Source of the DNA: CAYOHP01 sp964403795 [NCBI: uncultured bacterium]
GTDB taxonomy: Bacteria > Muiribacteriota > UBA6191 > CAZXTJ01
Assembly: GCA_964403795.1 (NCBI GenBank)
Contig: CAYOHP010000019.1
Location: 11,618-75,617, forward strand
Direction of reading: 5' to 3'
DNA: 64,000 nt
Shown piece after piece: positions 1 to 9,299 of the stretch. The notes beneath the pieces were generated by a model that was given only the letters and a program-made list of their open reading frames with translations, was not told the DNA's origin and did not search any database. Made by a program: the position numbers and the translations under genes. Position 1 is the first letter of the stretch. The number at the start of each line of letters is the position of its first letter.

Positions 1-624
1 CGCAGCCGGAAGGCATGCTTTCAATGGCTGCGACCGATCACCGGGATCGCGGACGCCTTCCTGGTGGCCATCGGGCGCGCCCTGGGGGAACCGGGAGGGG
101 ATCCGGGTACCGCGGTCCGTCTCGCCCTGTTCACGTTCGGTACCCATCGGCCCAGCTTCTCGTGCGCCCTCCTCCGCCACGAGCTCCCCCACCTGCTGGG
201 CGGGACTCCCTCCACTCCGGAAGCCGCCCTGGTCCTGGGGACCCTGGCCTACGAGGCGGCGGTCCTCCGCAGCCAGTGCACCCGACCGACGGAGGAGGCC
301 CGGCGGCTGGCGATCGACTTCCTGGAACGCGCCTCCCGGGGTCCCTTCGCCGGTCCCTCCGGCGGGTTCCTGGCCGAGGTCGCCCGCCAGGCCCTGGTCG
401 CCACGCTCGCCAAGTACGAGGCCCCGGAGGACGCGGCCCTCCGCCTGGCCGCCGACCTGTGTCGGGGCGGTCGGTTGCAGGTCCCGCCCGGGAGGCTGGG
501 CCCGATCGCGGAGACCATCCGCGACAAGGCCGAGACCCGGCCCGCCACCCGGGAGTCGATGCTCAGAGCCCTGGCCGCGCTTCCCTGCCTTCCCCCCGCG
601 GAGTCCCCAGATGCCCGACCGTGA
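1..624 (+). CDS. hypothetical protein, 5'-truncated by the window edge
   Basis: The frame is open from the first base, so the gene begins upstream and only its last 207 codons are visible. An internal ATG at 64 is possible but nothing favours it as the true start. The visible part is Ala/Leu/Arg-rich and probably helical, with no signal peptide, membrane segment or motif that I recognise. The product ends shortly before the aminotransferase on the same strand (87-base gap), so the two may be co-transcribed. Codon use is like the neighbours, which supports it as coding. Function unknown. Confidence 0.55.
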   Translation, partial: RSRKACFQWLRPITGIADAFLVAIGRALGEPGGDPGTAVRLALFTFGTHRPSFSCALLRHELPHLLGGTPSTPEAALVLGTLAYEAAVLRSQCTRPTEEARRLAIDFLERASRGPFAGPSGGFLAEVARQALVATLAKYEAPEDAALRLAADLCRGGRLQVPPGRLGPIAETIRDKAETRPATRESMLRALAALPCLPPAESPDARP

Positions 625-711
625 CTCTCCGCGGTACCGTCGTCCCGGGCGGGGACCGATCGGGACCAGGGGGGTCCCCGGAGCCCGGCCCCGATCCGAG
701 GAGACCGCCGC

Positions 712-1872
712 ATGTCGATGCGCCTGAGCCGCAGGTTCGAGACCGCCCGGCAGTCGCCGATCCGCAGCATGACCATCGAGTGCAACAAGGTCGGCGGGGT
801 GAACCTGGCGCAGGGGATCTGCGACCTCTCGCCCCCGCCCGGGCTCTTCGATGCGGCCCGCCAGGCGATGGAGGACGGCTTCAACATCTACACCCGCATG
901 GACGGGCTCGACAGCCTGCGCCGGGTGATCGCCGACAAGCTCGCCGAGCAGGGGATCGAGGCCGACCCCGAGACCGAGATCGTGGTCACCATCGGCTCCA
1001 CCGGGGCCTTCTGCTGCGCCGCCCTGGCCATGCTCGATCCCGGCGACGAGGTGATCCTCTTCGAGCCCTACTACGGGTACCACCGGGCCGGGCTCGAGAA
1101 CGCGGGCGCGGTCCCGCGCTACGTCCGGCTCGACCCTCCCGACTGGGCCGTCGATCTCTCCCGGGTGGAGGCGGCGATCACGGAGCGCACCCGCGCCATG
1201 GTGGTCTGCACCCCGGCCAACCCCACCGGCAAGGTGTTCTCGGCCGCTGAACTCGAGGCCCTGGCCGACCTCGCCAGGCGCCGGGATCTCCTGATCTTCA
1301 CCGACGAGATCTACGAGTACTTCCTCTACGACGGCCGCGAGCATGTGCCCCCGGCTCGCCTCCCCGGGATGCGGGAGCGCACCATCACCCTCTCGGGTTT
1401 CTCCAAGACCTTCAGCATCACCGGCTGGCGGATCGGGTACCTGTTCGGGGACGCCAGGTGGATCCGGGCCCTGGCGGTCGCCAACGACACCGGCTACGTC
1501 TGCGCGCCCGCCCCCTTGCAGGAGGCCGTGGCCCGCACCTGGAAGAACCTCCCCAAGGGCTTCCTGGGCGGCATCCGCACCGCCTACCAGAAGAAGCGGG
1601 ACCAGCTCTGCGGGGCGCTCGCCGCCTCCGGGCTGACACCGCACGTGCCCCAGGGCGCCTACTACGTGCTCGCCGACGTGTCCTGGCTCCCGGGGGCGAC
1701 CTCCCAGGAGCGGGTCATGCACCTCCTGCGGGAGACCGGGGTGGCCGCGGTGCCGGGCACGGCCTTCTTCCACGACCCGGCCGACGGCGAGGGCCTGGCC
1801 CGCTTCTGCTTCGCCAAGGCGGACGCCGATCTCGACCGGGCCTGCCAGGGCCTGGCCAAGCTCAAGCGGTAG
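712..1872 (+). CDS. class I PLP-dependent aminotransferase (possible methionine-salvage KMTB transaminase)
   Basis: A 386-residue fold-type I aminotransferase, the usual length for the family. Visible landmarks are the PANPTG loop (Asn170), Asp198 and Tyr201 of the DEIYE segment, the PLP lysine Lys232 in SGFSKTF, and the carboxylate-binding region GWRIGY with Arg240. Class I enzymes move an amino group between amino acids and 2-oxo acids in the cytoplasm. Its 3' end overlaps the convergent mtnD by 11 bases, and mtnB follows. The last step of methionine salvage transaminates 4-methylthio-2-oxobutyrate, so this role is a reasonable inference from context. Sequence alone cannot separate it from an aspartate or glutamine transaminase. 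The ATG at 712 gives a standard N-terminus. Confidence 0.85.
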   Translation: MSMRLSRRFETARQSPIRSMTIECNKVGGVNLAQGICDLSPPPGLFDAARQAMEDGFNIYTRMDGLDSLRRVIADKLAEQGIEADPETEIVVTIGSTGAFCCAALAMLDPGDEVILFEPYYGYHRAGLENAGAVPRYVRLDPPDWAVDLSRVEAAITERTRAMVVCTPANPTGKVFSAAELEALADLARRRDLLIFTDEIYEYFLYDGREHVPPARLPGMRERTITLSGFSKTFSITGWRIGYLFGDARWIRALAVANDTGYVCAPAPLQEAVARTWKNLPKGFLGGIRTAYQKKRDQLCGALAASGLTPHVPQGAYYVLADVSWLPGATSQERVMHLLRETGVAAVPGTAFFHDPADGEGLARFCFAKADADLDRACQGLAKLKR

Positions 1873-2332
1873 AGATGGTGGCCGCGGCGGCCCCCCGGTA
1901 GCGGGGGACCCAGCCCGAGGCGTCCTTGAAGAGCCGCACGCAACGGATCGTCTTCGCTTCGGTCAGGTAGAACCGGTGGAAGCGGCCCGCCGGCACCACG
2001 ATCAGGTCCCCGGCCTCGACCCGGACCCGCATCCAGCGATCGCCCCCGGAGCGGATGTCGAAGATCCCCTCGCCTTCGAGCACCAGCCGCACCTCGTCGT
2101 CGTCGTGGAGGTGCTCGTCGACGAACTTGGCGCAGATCGCCTCCAGGTTCGGGTTCTCCGGCCTGAGCGCCACCTCGTCCTGCTGGACGTAGCCGCGCTC
2201 GGTCTTCAGGAGATCGACCGCGTCCTGGTACCCCGGGGGATCGACCGGGAGGGCCTGGTAGTGGATCCCCTCGGCGAGCAGCGTCGGGATGTCGATGGCG
2301 GCCTGGTCCCGGTCCAGCCAGTGGGCCTTCAT
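1862..2332 (-). CDS. mtnD: acireductone dioxygenase (ARD)
   Basis: A 156-residue cupin that oxidises 1,2-dihydroxy-5-methylthiopentene to 4-methylthio-2-oxobutyrate and formate in methionine salvage. The metal ligands of the family are all visible: His74 and His76 in EHLHDDDE, Glu80, and His119 in PAGRFHRF. The downstream VRLF and WVPRYR segments also match ARD. The ATG shares one base with the mtnB stop (TGATG), so the two genes are translationally coupled. Whether the enzyme uses Fe (on-pathway) or Ni (off-pathway) cannot be read from sequence. Confidence 0.93.
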   Translation of the reverse strand: MKAHWLDRDQAAIDIPTLLAEGIHYQALPVDPPGYQDAVDLLKTERGYVQQDEVALRPENPNLEAICAKFVDEHLHDDDEVRLVLEGEGIFDIRSGGDRWMRVRVEAGDLIVVPAGRFHRFYLTEAKTIRCVRLFKDASGWVPRYRGAAAATISTA

Positions 2333-2997
2333 CAAGTCCTCCCCGGCACCGCGGCCGGATCGATTCCGAGCTGGCGCATGCGCACCGCGGCTCCGAACAG
2401 GTAGTCGTAGCACTCGGCGTGGGTCTTGGCCTGGATCCAGTCCCGGCCCCAGACATAGACGCCATGGCGGCGCACCAGCACCGCATGGGAACCCGGGAAG
2501 GCGTCCATGGCCGCGGCCAGCGAGTCGGCCAGGTCGCACTCGTGGGCCGTGTTCTCGATGATCGGCACCTCGAGCACGTCGTGGTACCCGGTGCCGGTGA
2601 TGCCCTTCATCATCTCGAGGTGGGTGACCCGGAACACCTCGCCCGAGACCAATGTGGCGAGCATGGCGTTCTCGCTGTGGCTGTGGAGGACCGCCCCCGC
2701 CTCCCGCTTCACGAAGGCATGGAGGAAGAGCGGGGCGCAGGCGCTGACCTTGAGCGACGGATCGGCCGGCCGCTCCACCACGTTGCCCTCGAGGTCGAGC
2801 CGGAACATGTCCTTGGCCCGGAGACGTTCCTTCTGCACCCCGCTGGGGGCCATCCAGACCGTCTCGCCGTGGCGGAGGCTCATGCCGCCCCCGGTCCCCG
2901 AGACCCAGCCCAGGGTGTAGAAATGGCGGCAGAGTTCGGCGATGGTCTCCCGGGGATCCTGGCGGCCCTCGGAGGGATCGAATTCGTAGCAGAGCAT
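2332..2997 (-). CDS. mtnB: methylthioribulose-1-phosphate dehydratase
   Basis: A 221-residue class II aldolase/adducin-fold enzyme that dehydrates 5-methylthioribulose 1-phosphate. Zinc ligands are His105 and His107 in HSHSEN and His178 in RRHGVYVWG. Glu128 in HLEMMKG fits the catalytic acid/base of MtnB/APIP. The frame is open further upstream, but the ATG at 2997 matches the usual N-terminus and lies 8 bases after a TACCAT box, so translation may be leaderless. The gene heads a two-gene operon with mtnD. The isomerase (mtnA) and enolase-phosphatase (mtnC) of the pathway are not in the window. Confidence 0.9.
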   Translation of the reverse strand: MLCYEFDPSEGRQDPRETIAELCRHFYTLGWVSGTGGGMSLRHGETVWMAPSGVQKERLRAKDMFRLDLEGNVVERPADPSLKVSACAPLFLHAFVKREAGAVLHSHSENAMLATLVSGEVFRVTHLEMMKGITGTGYHDVLEVPIIENTAHECDLADSLAAAMDAFPGSHAVLVRRHGVYVWGRDWIQAKTHAECYDYLFGAAVRMRQLGIDPAAVPGRT

Positions 2998-3005
2998 CGA
3001 GGGCC

Positions 3006-3011
3006 ATGGTA
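3006..3011 (-). promoter_or_regulatory. -10 box of a likely leaderless mtnB promoter
   Basis: TACCAT on the minus strand ends 8 bases before the mtnB ATG. No Shine-Dalgarno lies between them. The spacing fits transcription starting at or next to the start codon. Confidence 0.4.
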
Positions 3012-3142
3012 CCGCCTCGGGGGCCGGCGCGGGGGGACGCTCCCCGGTCGGGCGCGGGCTGCCTTCCCCTGCATGCGACGGCCCCCACCCGGGGGCCCCG
3101 GGGTGGTACTTTCGACCTCCGGAAGCCCCCACGGAGGTGCCA

Positions 3143-5047
3143 TTGAGGAACCCCAGCGTTGCCCCCTTCACGATCCAGGACGCCAACGATCTCTACAGCA
3201 TCGACGCCTGGGGGGCGGGCTATTTCGGGGTGGACCAGGCCGGCGAGCTGACGGTGAAGGTCCCGGGACAGGCTCCCGTCTCGCTCTTCCAGATCGTCGC
3301 CGAACTCGACCGTCGCGACCAGGCGATGCCCTTCGTGCTGCGCTTCCCGCAGATCCTGGAACACCGCCTCGACCGGCTGAACACGGCCTTCTCGGGGGCC
3401 ATCCAGGCCGCCGGCTACCAGGGGCACTACCAGGGCGTCTATCCCATCAAGGTCAACCAGCGGAAGATGGTGGTGGAGACCATCGCCGAGTACGGGGTCC
3501 GCTACCGGACCGGGCTGGAGGCCGGCAGCAAGGCCGAGCTGGCGCTGATCCTGGTCCAGGACATCCACGACGACGCCCTGATCTGCTGCAACGGGTTCAA
3601 GGACGACGACTTCGTCCGCATGGCGCTCTGGGGACGCAAGCTCGGGAAGAACGTGGTGATCACGCTCGAGAAGTTCGTGGAGCTCGACCGGGTGCTCAGG
3701 ATCAGCCGGGAGCTCGAGATCCCGCCCGCCATCGGGATCCGGTACAAGCTCCACGCCAAGGGTTCGGGGAAGTGGGAGACCAGCGGAGGCGACCAGGCCA
3801 AGTTCGGGCTCACCACCGCCGAACTGATCCAGGCGGCCCTGCGCCTGAAGCGCGAGGGGTTGGAGAGCTGCCTGAAGATGCTCCACTGCCACCTCGGCAG
3901 CCAGCTCACCGACGTGCGCCGCATCAAGGTGGCGGTCCGGGAGGCAAGCCGCACCTACGTCGAGCTCGCCAAGATGGGCGTGCCCGTCACCTACCTGAAC
4001 CTGGGCGGCGGACTGGCGGTGGACTACGACGGGTCGAAGACCACCTTCCATGCCTCGGCCAACTACGGGATCCAGGAGTACGCCGACACCGTGGTCTGGA
4101 CCACCAAGGAGACCTGCGACGACGCCGAGGTCCCCCATCCGGTGCTGGTCACGGAGTCGGGACGGGCGCTCACCGCCCACCACGCGGTCTTCGTGGTGCC
4201 GATCGTGGACACCATCCAGGCGTCGGGCTCGGAACAGGACCTCCCGGAGGTCACCGGCGAGAGCCACGACCTGGTCAAGGCCATGCGCGAGCTCTACGAC
4301 TCGATCACCGCCAAGACCTACCGCGAGGTCTACAACGAGGCGGTGTCCAACAAGGACACCATGCACTCGCTCTTCGAGCTCGGGTACCTGAGCCTGGTGG
4401 AGCGGGCCCACGTCGAGCGCCTCTTCTACGCCATCCTCGAGAAGGTCTCGAAGGTGGTCGCCGACCTCGACTACATCCCCGACGAGTTCGAGGACCTCCA
4501 GAAGATCCTGGCCGACAAGTACGTCGGGAACTTCAGCGTCTTCCAGGCCATCCCCGACCACTGGGCGATCCAGGCGCTGTTCCCGATCGTCCCGCTGCAC
4601 CGCCTGAGCGAGAAGCCGCGGCGCAACGCCACCCTGGTCGACATCTCCTGCGATTCGGACGGCAAGGTCGGACAATTCATCGACCTCCGGGACGTGAAGG
4701 CGTCGCTGCCGGTCCACAAGCTCGAGAAGGGCCAGCCCTACTACCTGGGGATCTTCCTGACCGGCGCCTACCAGGACGTGCTGGCCAACAGCCACAACCT
4801 CTTCGGCCGGGTGAACCAGGCGCACATCCGGCTCGGCGACGAGACCTTCCACATCGAGCGGGTGGTCCCCGGGCAGATGGCCCGCCGCGTCATCGAGAAC
4901 ATGGGCTACGACACCAGCGAGCTCCACAAGTGGCTGCTGGAGACGATCGCCGAGTCCGACACCCACCTGCCCAAGGGCCAGATGCGCCAGTTCATCGAGC
5001 TCTACGACGCCGAGCTGGTGGGCTACACCTACCTCGAGGGGGTGTAG
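3143..5047 (+). CDS. speA: biosynthetic arginine decarboxylase
   Basis: A PLP-dependent fold-III decarboxylase of about 634 residues, the typical SpeA length. It converts arginine to agmatine for polyamine synthesis. It shows the N-terminal NDLYSIDAWG motif, the PLP lysine in YPIKVNQ near residue 103, the glycine-rich LNLGGGLAVDYDG segment, and the C-terminal FQAIPDHWAIQALFPI block. A GTG at 3137 also opens the frame, but it lies inside the strong ribosome site GGAGG (3133-3137). The TTG at 3143 sits 5 bases after that site, so I prefer it. Its stop overlaps the start of the next gene by one base. A TACTTT box at 3107-3112 may be its -10. Confidence 0.94.
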   Translation: MRNPSVAPFTIQDANDLYSIDAWGAGYFGVDQAGELTVKVPGQAPVSLFQIVAELDRRDQAMPFVLRFPQILEHRLDRLNTAFSGAIQAAGYQGHYQGVYPIKVNQRKMVVETIAEYGVRYRTGLEAGSKAELALILVQDIHDDALICCNGFKDDDFVRMALWGRKLGKNVVITLEKFVELDRVLRISRELEIPPAIGIRYKLHAKGSGKWETSGGDQAKFGLTTAELIQAALRLKREGLESCLKMLHCHLGSQLTDVRRIKVAVREASRTYVELAKMGVPVTYLNLGGGLAVDYDGSKTTFHASANYGIQEYADTVVWTTKETCDDAEVPHPVLVTESGRALTAHHAVFVVPIVDTIQASGSEQDLPEVTGESHDLVKAMRELYDSITAKTYREVYNEAVSNKDTMHSLFELGYLSLVERAHVERLFYAILEKVSKVVADLDYIPDEFEDLQKILADKYVGNFSVFQAIPDHWAIQALFPIVPLHRLSEKPRRNATLVDISCDSDGKVGQFIDLRDVKASLPVHKLEKGQPYYLGIFLTGAYQDVLANSHNLFGRVNQAHIRLGDETFHIERVVPGQMARRVIENMGYDTSELHKWLLETIAESDTHLPKGQMRQFIELYDAELVGYTYLEGV

Positions 5048-6843
5048 TGGCCGGCGCCCCCGTCGGAAGGGGGGACCCGGGCGCTCGGCTCGCTGCGAGC
5101 GGCGGAGCGCTCCTGGTGGCATTCCTGCTGGCGGCCCACGCCAGCCTCTACGACGGCTGGATGGTCGACGACGCCGGCATCAGCCTGGCGTATGCCCAGA
5201 ACCTGGCCGCCGGGCACGGACTGGTGGCCCAGCCGGGTGCGACGCCGGTGGAGGGCTTCTCGAACCCGCTCTGGATCCTGCTGTCGGCGGTCCTCTCCCC
5301 GTTCGGCACACTCTCGGAGCCCTGGGGGCCGAAGCTCCTCGGCCTCGGGTGCGCGTCGGCCGCGCTCTGGGTGTCGGCCCGGCTGGCGGGACGGATGGGA
5401 GCTCGACCGGTAGCCCTCTGGCTGCCGGCCGCCTTGTTCACCGTGCTCAATCCCGCCTTCGTGGTGTGGGTCGGCTCGGGGCTCGAGAACGGGCTATACG
5501 CCTTCCTGGTCATGGCCCTGACGCTGGCTGCCGTGGGCGCGGTCGACCCGGGAGGGAGCCGGGGGAGGGCCGCCCCGGTCGGCGCCCTCGCCGGGCTGGT
5601 GGCTCTGACCCGGCCCGACGGGGTGGTCTACGTCCTGCTGTATCCGCTCGTCTCGATGGCCGGCGGCGGAGGCGCTCCGGGGCCCGTCCGGGCCCGAGGC
5701 CTCGCCGCCTACGGTCTCGCCTTCGGCCTGGTGGTCGGGGCCTGGGCCGCGGTGAGGATCTCGGTCTTCGGCGACCTCCTCCCCAACACCTACAGGGTGA
5801 AGGGCGGTCCGGGATTCGCCGACCTGGTAGGGATCGCGGTCCTCTCGGCACCCATGGTCGAGAAGGCCATGGGCCTGGTGGCGACCCTTTTCGAGCCGGT
5901 CGCCGGGAACCTCCTCGGGACGCTCGTCGTGGTCGGCGCCGTGACCCTGGCAGTCCGCGGCGCAGGGCGCCCGGCCCATGCCGCGGTGGCAGGGGCAGGC
6001 GGACTCGCCTTCCTCGCCTACCTCCTGCTGCCGTCCGACTGGATGGCCGAGCGTCGCTTCGCCACGCCCTTCTACCCCCTCTTCTACCTGGGACTGGCGG
6101 CGACCAGCCGGGCGTTCTGCCTCCGTCGATACGGACCGCCCGGGGAGCGCCTGCACCTGGTCGCCATGGCGGCCCTGCTGGCAGTCTCGCTCCCGGCCTT
6201 CCGCTACCGGGCGCTGCGCTTCGCCCACACCCCCAACATCAGCGTCGACTTCGTGCGCCGCGCCTACGCCGAACCGCTGGCGCGTCATGCCCGCGACCTG
6301 GGCCTGGCGGAAGCCTCGGTCCTGCTCCCCGACGTCGGCGGCATGCTGCTCGGATCGCGACTCCGGGTCGTGGACCTGGCGGGCCTGACGGATCGGGAGC
6401 TGGCGATGCGGATCCATGCGGGTGATCCGGTCCGGACCCGCGACTACCTCCTCGAGACCGTGCGCCCTACCTTCATGCACGTGCTCCACCTGTGGGCCGC
6501 AGCCCTCCGGCTCGAGGACGACCCTCGTTTCGAGCGCGACTACCTGGCGATCCACCGTTACCCGGGCGGGGGCGGCACCGGGGCGGACGGCAGCACCGGC
6601 GGCTGGTTCGTGCGTCGGGAGGCGGTGGCGGGCAAGGACGCCGCACTGGCGCGGATCCGCGCCGAGGACCATCGCCTCGGAGCCAGACTCGAGCCGCTGC
6701 CCCGCGGATTCGCCTGGTGGGCCTTGGGGGGACCGGCCTTCGCAGCCGGCCTGGGAGGCGACCGCCCCAAGGACGCGCCGCCGCGGGCGCCGGGAGCCTC
6801 CGAGCCTCCCGGCCCTCCGGACCGTCCCGCCCGAGCGGGCTGA
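5047..6843 (+). CDS. GT-C fold membrane glycosyltransferase-like protein
   Basis: A 598-residue polytopic membrane protein with about 9-11 hydrophobic segments in the first 420 residues and a soluble C-terminal part. After the first membrane segment it has an acidic pair, Asp41-Asp42 in MVDDAGIS, then AxNLAAGHG and EGFSNPLW. This is the layout of GT-C enzymes that use polyprenyl-phosphate sugars (AftB/ArnT-like). The extracytoplasmic acidic pair is normally catalytic or metal-binding. GTG starts on the last base of the speA stop codon, so it is coupled to speA although no shared function is obvious. The C-terminus is Pro/Ala-rich. Donor and acceptor are unknown. Confidence 0.75.
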   Translation: MAGAPVGRGDPGARLAASGGALLVAFLLAAHASLYDGWMVDDAGISLAYAQNLAAGHGLVAQPGATPVEGFSNPLWILLSAVLSPFGTLSEPWGPKLLGLGCASAALWVSARLAGRMGARPVALWLPAALFTVLNPAFVVWVGSGLENGLYAFLVMALTLAAVGAVDPGGSRGRAAPVGALAGLVALTRPDGVVYVLLYPLVSMAGGGGAPGPVRARGLAAYGLAFGLVVGAWAAVRISVFGDLLPNTYRVKGGPGFADLVGIAVLSAPMVEKAMGLVATLFEPVAGNLLGTLVVVGAVTLAVRGAGRPAHAAVAGAGGLAFLAYLLLPSDWMAERRFATPFYPLFYLGLAATSRAFCLRRYGPPGERLHLVAMAALLAVSLPAFRYRALRFAHTPNISVDFVRRAYAEPLARHARDLGLAEASVLLPDVGGMLLGSRLRVVDLAGLTDRELAMRIHAGDPVRTRDYLLETVRPTFMHVLHLWAAALRLEDDPRFERDYLAIHRYPGGGGTGADGSTGGWFVRREAVAGKDAALARIRAEDHRLGARLEPLPRGFAWWALGGPAFAAGLGGDRPKDAPPRAPGASEPPGPPDRPARAG

Positions 6844-7971
6844 TCAGCCGGCTCCCCCGCCGGGAGGGAGCGGCGTTCCTTCCAGCCAGCGGCGCACGGC
6901 TGCGCCCGGTCCCTCCCCCCATTCCCCAGGTCCGACCACCAACAGGACCGGCCGGAACCCGATGTTGGGCGTCAGCCTGCGGAGCGGGACGTTCTCCCAG
7001 CGCCAGTGGAAGTCGGGCCAGCTCATGCGGGCGCTCACCGTCACCATCTCGGGGCCGTCCGCCCAGGACCCACCCCTGACGGCACGCTCCCCGGACGCAG
7101 GCGACTCCCGGATCCCGCTCGGGGTCCCGGACCGCACCCCGTCGGGTCGGGACCGCTCGGCCCGATGCGCCAGCGCCAGGGCGTCGTAGGGCTCCGAGGT
7201 CCATTCCCAGACCGAGCCGCACATGGCGAAGAGCCCGTACCCGTTGGGGGGAAGGTCGCGAAGCGGCCCGATCGCGAACGAGGAGAAGTTCCCGAAGTCG
7301 GCCCGGTCCCGGGTCGGGGCCGCGTCCCCCCAGGGGTAGCGGCAGCGCAGCAGGCCTCCCCGCGCCGCCCGCTCCCATTCGTCCTCCCGGGGCAGCCGGA
7401 TCTCGCACTCGCCCCCGACCTTCGCGAGCCGGGCGCACCACTCCTCGGCCTCCGAGGCCCCTACCGCCACCAGCGGGGTCCCGGGCGCCAGGCAGTAGTG
7501 CCGGCGGATCTTGTTCTCCTGGGCGACCAGGAAGAGATCGGGAGCCGTGCCGCCCTCGGATACCGGGGGGTCCGGGGGGAAGGCGTCCGGGGGATCGTCC
7601 CAGCCCATGACGCGGGCGTACTGCTCCCAGGTCACCGGCGTCTCGGCGATCCGGAACGCCGCCACCATGGCCTCCAGGACCGGACGCTCGTCCAGCTCGC
7701 CCAGCTCGCTCCCCAGCACGGTGCGGCCTCCCGGCACGTACCGGAAGCGGATCCCCCCGACCTCGACCGCCAGTTCCTCGAGGGCCCCGGCGCGCAGGTC
7801 GCGGAGGTGGTCTTCCTCCGGGAAGGTCCCGAATCCCCGGTCCAGCACCGCGGCCGCGTCGCCCCGGCACCCGGCGCGCCGGAGCAGCTTGGCGAGCTCG
7901 ACGAAGCCGGACGGGTTGGCGGAAACGGCCAGGCGCGCCAGGGCCGTCTCGAGTTCCGCGGCCAGGCTCAA
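6844..7971 (-). CDS. SUMF1/FGE-fold protein lacking the FGE cysteine pair
   Basis: About 375 residues. The C-terminal 270 residues are a formylglycine-generating-enzyme (SUMF1) fold: VTWEQYARVMGW, RLPREDEWERAARGG, GLFAMCGSVWEWTSE, AVRGGSW and NIGFRPV are all recognisable. The cysteines that true FGE places after RGGS(F/W) are absent; the segment reads WADGPEMVTVSARM. So it is unlikely to make formylglycine by the known copper-dependent route. The N-terminal 100 residues look like a short helical repeat region. I chose the TTG at 7971 because it overlaps the stop of the upstream radical SAM gene (TTGA) and follows GGGAG by 6 bases. It ends next to the convergent glycosyltransferase stop. Confidence 0.75.
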   Translation of the reverse strand: MSLAAELETALARLAVSANPSGFVELAKLLRRAGCRGDAAAVLDRGFGTFPEEDHLRDLRAGALEELAVEVGGIRFRYVPGGRTVLGSELGELDERPVLEAMVAAFRIAETPVTWEQYARVMGWDDPPDAFPPDPPVSEGGTAPDLFLVAQENKIRRHYCLAPGTPLVAVGASEAEEWCARLAKVGGECEIRLPREDEWERAARGGLLRCRYPWGDAAPTRDRADFGNFSSFAIGPLRDLPPNGYGLFAMCGSVWEWTSEPYDALALAHRAERSRPDGVRSGTPSGIRESPASGERAVRGGSWADGPEMVTVSARMSWPDFHWRWENVPLRRLTPNIGFRPVLLVVGPGEWGEGPGAAVRRWLEGTPLPPGGGAG

Positions 7972-9299
7972 GGGAGGCTCCCGTCCAGTTCGACCTCCAG
8001 GGTGGTCGAGGCCGACGGCCAGCCCGCCTCCTCGGCCCGGACCTGCCAGGGGTCGGGGGCGTCCACCGATCCGGCGAACACCAGGGCCCGGGTCCGGCAG
8101 CCCCCCTCGAACCCTCCGCACCCGGTGCAGCCGGCTCCGCCCCGCATCCGCCGGAAGCCGGCGCTGCCGTTCCAGAGCCCGGGGAACCGCTCTTCCCGGA
8201 GGCTGCCAACGTCGAAGCCGTCGCCCAGGAAGCTGCAGGGACTGACCCGTCCCCCCACCGAGATGGAGGCGATGGTGGTCCCGGCGCCGCAGGTCCCCGC
8301 CGGCTGGATCCGGGCGGCTTCCGGAGCCCGCAGCGATGGACCGAACGCGCCCGGCGCCTGCGCCTGCGCCTGCCGGCCGGCGGTACCCGGGTCCCGGGCG
8401 CCCATCGCCGCCAGCCGCTCCAGCGCGGCACGGTACCCGTCGAAGCTCGGCATGCGCTCCGGGTGGTGGAGGGCGGTCCCCGCGGGGTAGAGCGGCCGGA
8501 AGACCGCGGTGGCGGCACCGAGTCCCCGGGCGAGCTCCACGCAGGCCTCGACCTCGTGGGTGTTGCCCCGCATCAAGGTGAAGGCGATCGAGAACCGGGC
8601 ATGTCGCGCCAGGATGCGGATCCGATCCAGCGTCGCCGCGAAGGTCCCCATGCCCCGGACCGCGTCATGGGTCCCGGGTGTCGCCCCGTCCAGGCTCACG
8701 TTCAGCCAGACCAGGTCGCGGGCTCCCAGCTCCCGGGCCCGGGCCTCGTCGACCAGCAGTCCGTTGGTGGTGAGCGACGGCGCCAGCCCATGTCCGATCG
8801 CCAGGTCGAGGAGCTCGAAGAGGTCGCGCCGGAGCAGGGGCTCGCCCCCGGTGACCCCGAGGCGGAAGCTCCCGAGCCGCGCCAGGTCGGCGAACAGGCG
8901 GTCGAGTTCGCCGAGGTCGAGGGGGCGCTCGTCCCGGGGGAGCGCCCCCGCGAAGCAGTGGACGCAGGCCAGGTTGCAGCGGGCCGTCGCCTCCAGGTGC
9001 ACCGCCAGCGGACCCACCAGGTGGTCGGGCGGGACGGGGTCCGGGTCCCTGGCCTCGGCGTCGAACCTCCCGTCGAGGCGGAAGAAGCCCAGGCCGTGGA
9101 GCATGCCCGCCAGTCCGCGGCGCGCCCCCAGCTCCTCCGAGGGACCGGTGCCCAGCACCGCCTCGAAGCTCCGCGAGAGGCAGACCCGGAGGATCCCGGT
9201 GGTCTCGCGGTCGAAGGGGAGGTAGCTGGCGGTGCGCCGGTCGTAGACCAGCGAGCCGAAGTGCTGCGGCACCAGCACGAAGCGGGGGCGTCGCGTCAT
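7968..9299 (-). CDS. radical SAM/SPASM maturase with PqqD-like N-terminus
   Basis: A 443-residue radical SAM protein. The 4Fe-4S motif CxxxCxxC is at Cys108, Cys112 and Cys115, followed by the TGGEPLLR glycine motif and a TTNG strand. The C-terminal SPASM-type region has Cys337, Cys355, Cys391, Cys394 and Cys401 for auxiliary clusters. Residues 8-75 (PQHFGSLVYDRRTASYLPFD and a following helix pair) resemble a PqqD/RRE peptide-recognition domain. This architecture is known from enzymes that modify peptides or proteins. It lies between an unknown gene and a SUMF1-fold gene, coupled by ATGA and TTGA overlaps. No short precursor peptide gene is evident. The substrate is unknown. Confidence 0.88.
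   Translation of the reverse strand: MTRRPRFVLVPQHFGSLVYDRRTASYLPFDRETTGILRVCLSRSFEAVLGTGPSEELGARRGLAGMLHGLGFFRLDGRFDAEARDPDPVPPDHLVGPLAVHLEATARCNLACVHCFAGALPRDERPLDLGELDRLFADLARLGSFRLGVTGGEPLLRRDLFELLDLAIGHGLAPSLTTNGLLVDEARARELGARDLVWLNVSLDGATPGTHDAVRGMGTFAATLDRIRILARHARFSIAFTLMRGNTHEVEACVELARGLGAATAVFRPLYPAGTALHHPERMPSFDGYRAALERLAAMGARDPGTAGRQAQAQAPGAFGPSLRAPEAARIQPAGTCGAGTTIASISVGGRVSPCSFLGDGFDVGSLREERFPGLWNGSAGFRRMRGGAGCTGCGGFEGGCRTRALVFAGSVDAPDPWQVRAEEAGWPSASTTLEVELDGSLP

Noticed and set aside
2419-6843. An open frame of over 1,400 codons on the plus strand crossing mtnB, speA and the glycosyltransferase
   Set aside because: Only the last 598 codons look like protein. The rest is a shadow of speA and mtnB, common in GC-rich DNA where stop codons are rare.
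6844-7971. SUMF1-fold protein as a sulfatase-activating FGE
   Set aside because: The cysteine pair needed by FGE is absent and there is no sulfatase gene in the window.
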